Of a stretch of 6,559 bases of DNA, positions 5,482 through 6,559 are shown in pieces. The first letter of the stretch is position 1. The number at the start of each line of letters is the position of its first letter. The DNA is from an uncultured Clostridia bacterium. GTDB lineage: Bacteria > Bacillota > Clostridia > Oscillospirales > CAG-272. The notes beneath the pieces were generated by a model. That model was not told where the DNA came from and searched no databases. It saw only the letters and a program-made list of their open reading frames with translations. The position numbers and the translations under genes are program-made. The stretch is taken from assembly GCA_937892405.1 (NCBI GenBank), contig CALAFS010000276.1:1-6559 (forward strand). Direction: 5' to 3'.

Positions 5482-6559
5482 TTACTCTTTCAGGCTCACG
5501 CGGAAGGCGATATGCCCGCCGTCGGGTGCCGAGGCGTCGATCTTCCCGTGATGGGCGTCAACCGTCGCTCTGGCGATCGAGAGTCCGATGCCGAAGCCGC
5601 TCCCCGAGGTGCGCGCCGCGTCGGCGCGATAGAAGCGGTCGAAAAAGCGTTCGGGCGAGGCAGAGGCGGCGTCCTTGTAGTCATTTGTCACTGTGAGAGT
5701 CGGGCGGTGCCTGCCCGTGAGGGTAACAACGATCTTTCCCGAGGGGTCGCAATATTTGACCGCGTTGTCAAGAAGGATCGAGATGACGCGTCGGATCGCG
5801 CCCTCGTCCCCTGTGACCGTCACATCGGGAGTGATATCGGTAAAGAGGTGCTTTCCCTTCGCGGCGGCGAGCGGCTCGAACTCGGAGACGGCGTCGAGCA
5901 CTGCGTCCGAGAAGGAGAAGGGCGCCGTCGTGAGGGCGGGGTGCTCCTCGTCCATGCGGCAGAGGGAGACCATCTGCCCGATGAGGGCGCTCATACCCGC
6001 GCCTTCGGTGCGGATATCGTCGAGCCATTCGCTCTTGCCGAGCTCGCTCTCGGCGATGTCGACATTCGTCATGATGAGGGTGAGCGGGGTTTTCAGCTCG
6101 TGGCTCGCGTCGGTGATAAAGCGCTTTTGCTTTTCGTAGCTCTCCGCCGCGGGCTTCACCGCCACGCCGGAGAAGATCACGGTCAGGAGCGTGACGAGCA
6201 CGCACCCGCCGCCGAGGACGCCGAGTGCCCCGAGGGCAAAGCTCTTCGCCTGCTCTCTCTGCACGCCGCCGTCGACAAAGGTAACGGCTTCGCCCCCGTC
6301 GGTCGCGAAGACCTTATAGCGGTAGCGATCCGACCAGCCGCGCGCCTTTCCGTCCGCGAGCGCCGCCGTCGCATAGGCGACGGCTTCTTCCTCGTTCACG
6401 GCGTGGATCGCCGCGGTATCGGCGCGCAGAAGATTTCCGTCTTTATCATAATAGACGGTGAAATAGCGGGTGCTGAAACGCGCCTCCTTGTCGATGCCGT
6501 CCATAGCGTCCGGCTTTTTCGGCGGGGGGGCCTCCCCCTCCGGCGGGGGCGCCGACGGT
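5482..6559 (-). CDS. Two-component sensor histidine kinase (N-terminus beyond the right edge)
   Basis: The frame runs without a stop to the right edge, giving 358 visible residues. The first Met (codon 6502-6504) has no ribosome site, and 18 open codons precede it (PSAPPPEGEAPPPKKPDA), so the true start and first membrane helix lie outside. Numbered from that Met: residues 1-85 are the end of an extracytoplasmic sensor region, 88-112 a membrane helix, then the HisKA motif FITDASHELKTPL with phospho-acceptor His135 (6100-6102). The catalytic domain has the N box ILLDNAVKY (Asn247), the F box ERFFDRFYRAD and the G2 box GSGFGIGLSIA. A clear DxGxG G1 box is missing (VTNDYKD is in its place), a divergence I believe is common in related Clostridia kinases. 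It should autophosphorylate and signal to a response regulator probably encoded just upstream, outside the window. The sensor signal is unknown. Confidence 0.93.
   Translation of the reverse strand, partial: PSAPPPEGEAPPPKKPDAMDGIDKEARFSTRYFTVYYDKDGNLLRADTAAIHAVNEEEAVAYATAALADGKARGWSDRYRYKVFATDGGEAVTFVDGGVQREQAKSFALGALGVLGGGCVLVTLLTVIFSGVAVKPAAESYEKQKRFITDASHELKTPLTLIMTNVDIAESELGKSEWLDDIRTEGAGMSALIGQMVSLCRMDEEHPALTTAPFSFSDAVLDAVSEFEPLAAAKGKHLFTDITPDVTVTGDEGAIRRVISILLDNAVKYCDPSGKIVVTLTGRHRPTLTVTNDYKDAASASPERFFDRFYRADAARTSGSGFGIGLSIARATVDAHHGKIDASAPDGGHIAFRVSLKE

Overview
The window looks like a chromosomal piece of a GC-rich, uncultured gut-type Clostridia (Oscillospiraceae or Christensenellales-like). 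The grounds are strong GGAGG-type ribosome sites, a sigma-A promoter of Gram-positive type, a BspA-like lipoprotein with leucine-rich repeats, a Clostridia-style sensor kinase, and an intergenic palindromic repeat of a kind I recall from gut Firmicutes. The lineage is an inference. Every gene I can support is on the minus strand, so transcription runs from high to low coordinates.

In transcription order: (1) positions 6559-5482 hold a sensor histidine kinase whose N-terminus lies beyond the right edge, followed by a strong intrinsic terminator (5407-5444). (2) Positions 5389-5159 are a dense regulatory region. It has a near-consensus promoter (TTGACA, 17 bp, TACAAT) whose -35 and spacer lie inside a 48-bp imperfect palindrome, then a leader of about 165 nt with three consecutive hairpins. 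(3) Positions 5158-1823 encode an 1111-residue surface lipoprotein: lipobox, repetitive acidic linker, two InlB/Flg_new-like modules and about 27 LRR_5 cores. It ends at an intrinsic terminator (1754-1787). (4) Positions 1704-1592 form a MITE-like palindromic repeat with short terminal inverted repeats and a possible 5-bp target duplication. (5) Positions 1408-1 carry a tightly overlapping three-gene operon: a small two-helix membrane protein of unknown function, a VTC-domain polyphosphate polymerase-like protein, and the start of a DUF4956 membrane protein cut by the left edge.

The kinase probably senses an extracytoplasmic signal, with its response regulator outside the window. The lipoprotein is probably an adhesion or ligand-binding surface protein whose expression is controlled through its promoter palindrome and leader. 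The VTC-DUF4956 pair is a common bacterial association probably linked to polyphosphate or another membrane-coupled polymerisation; the small membrane protein in front is likely a partner. Nothing shows a direct functional link between the three transcription units. I see no tRNA, rRNA, CRISPR array or transposase gene. The least explained signal is the set of palindromes between 5198 and 5389.
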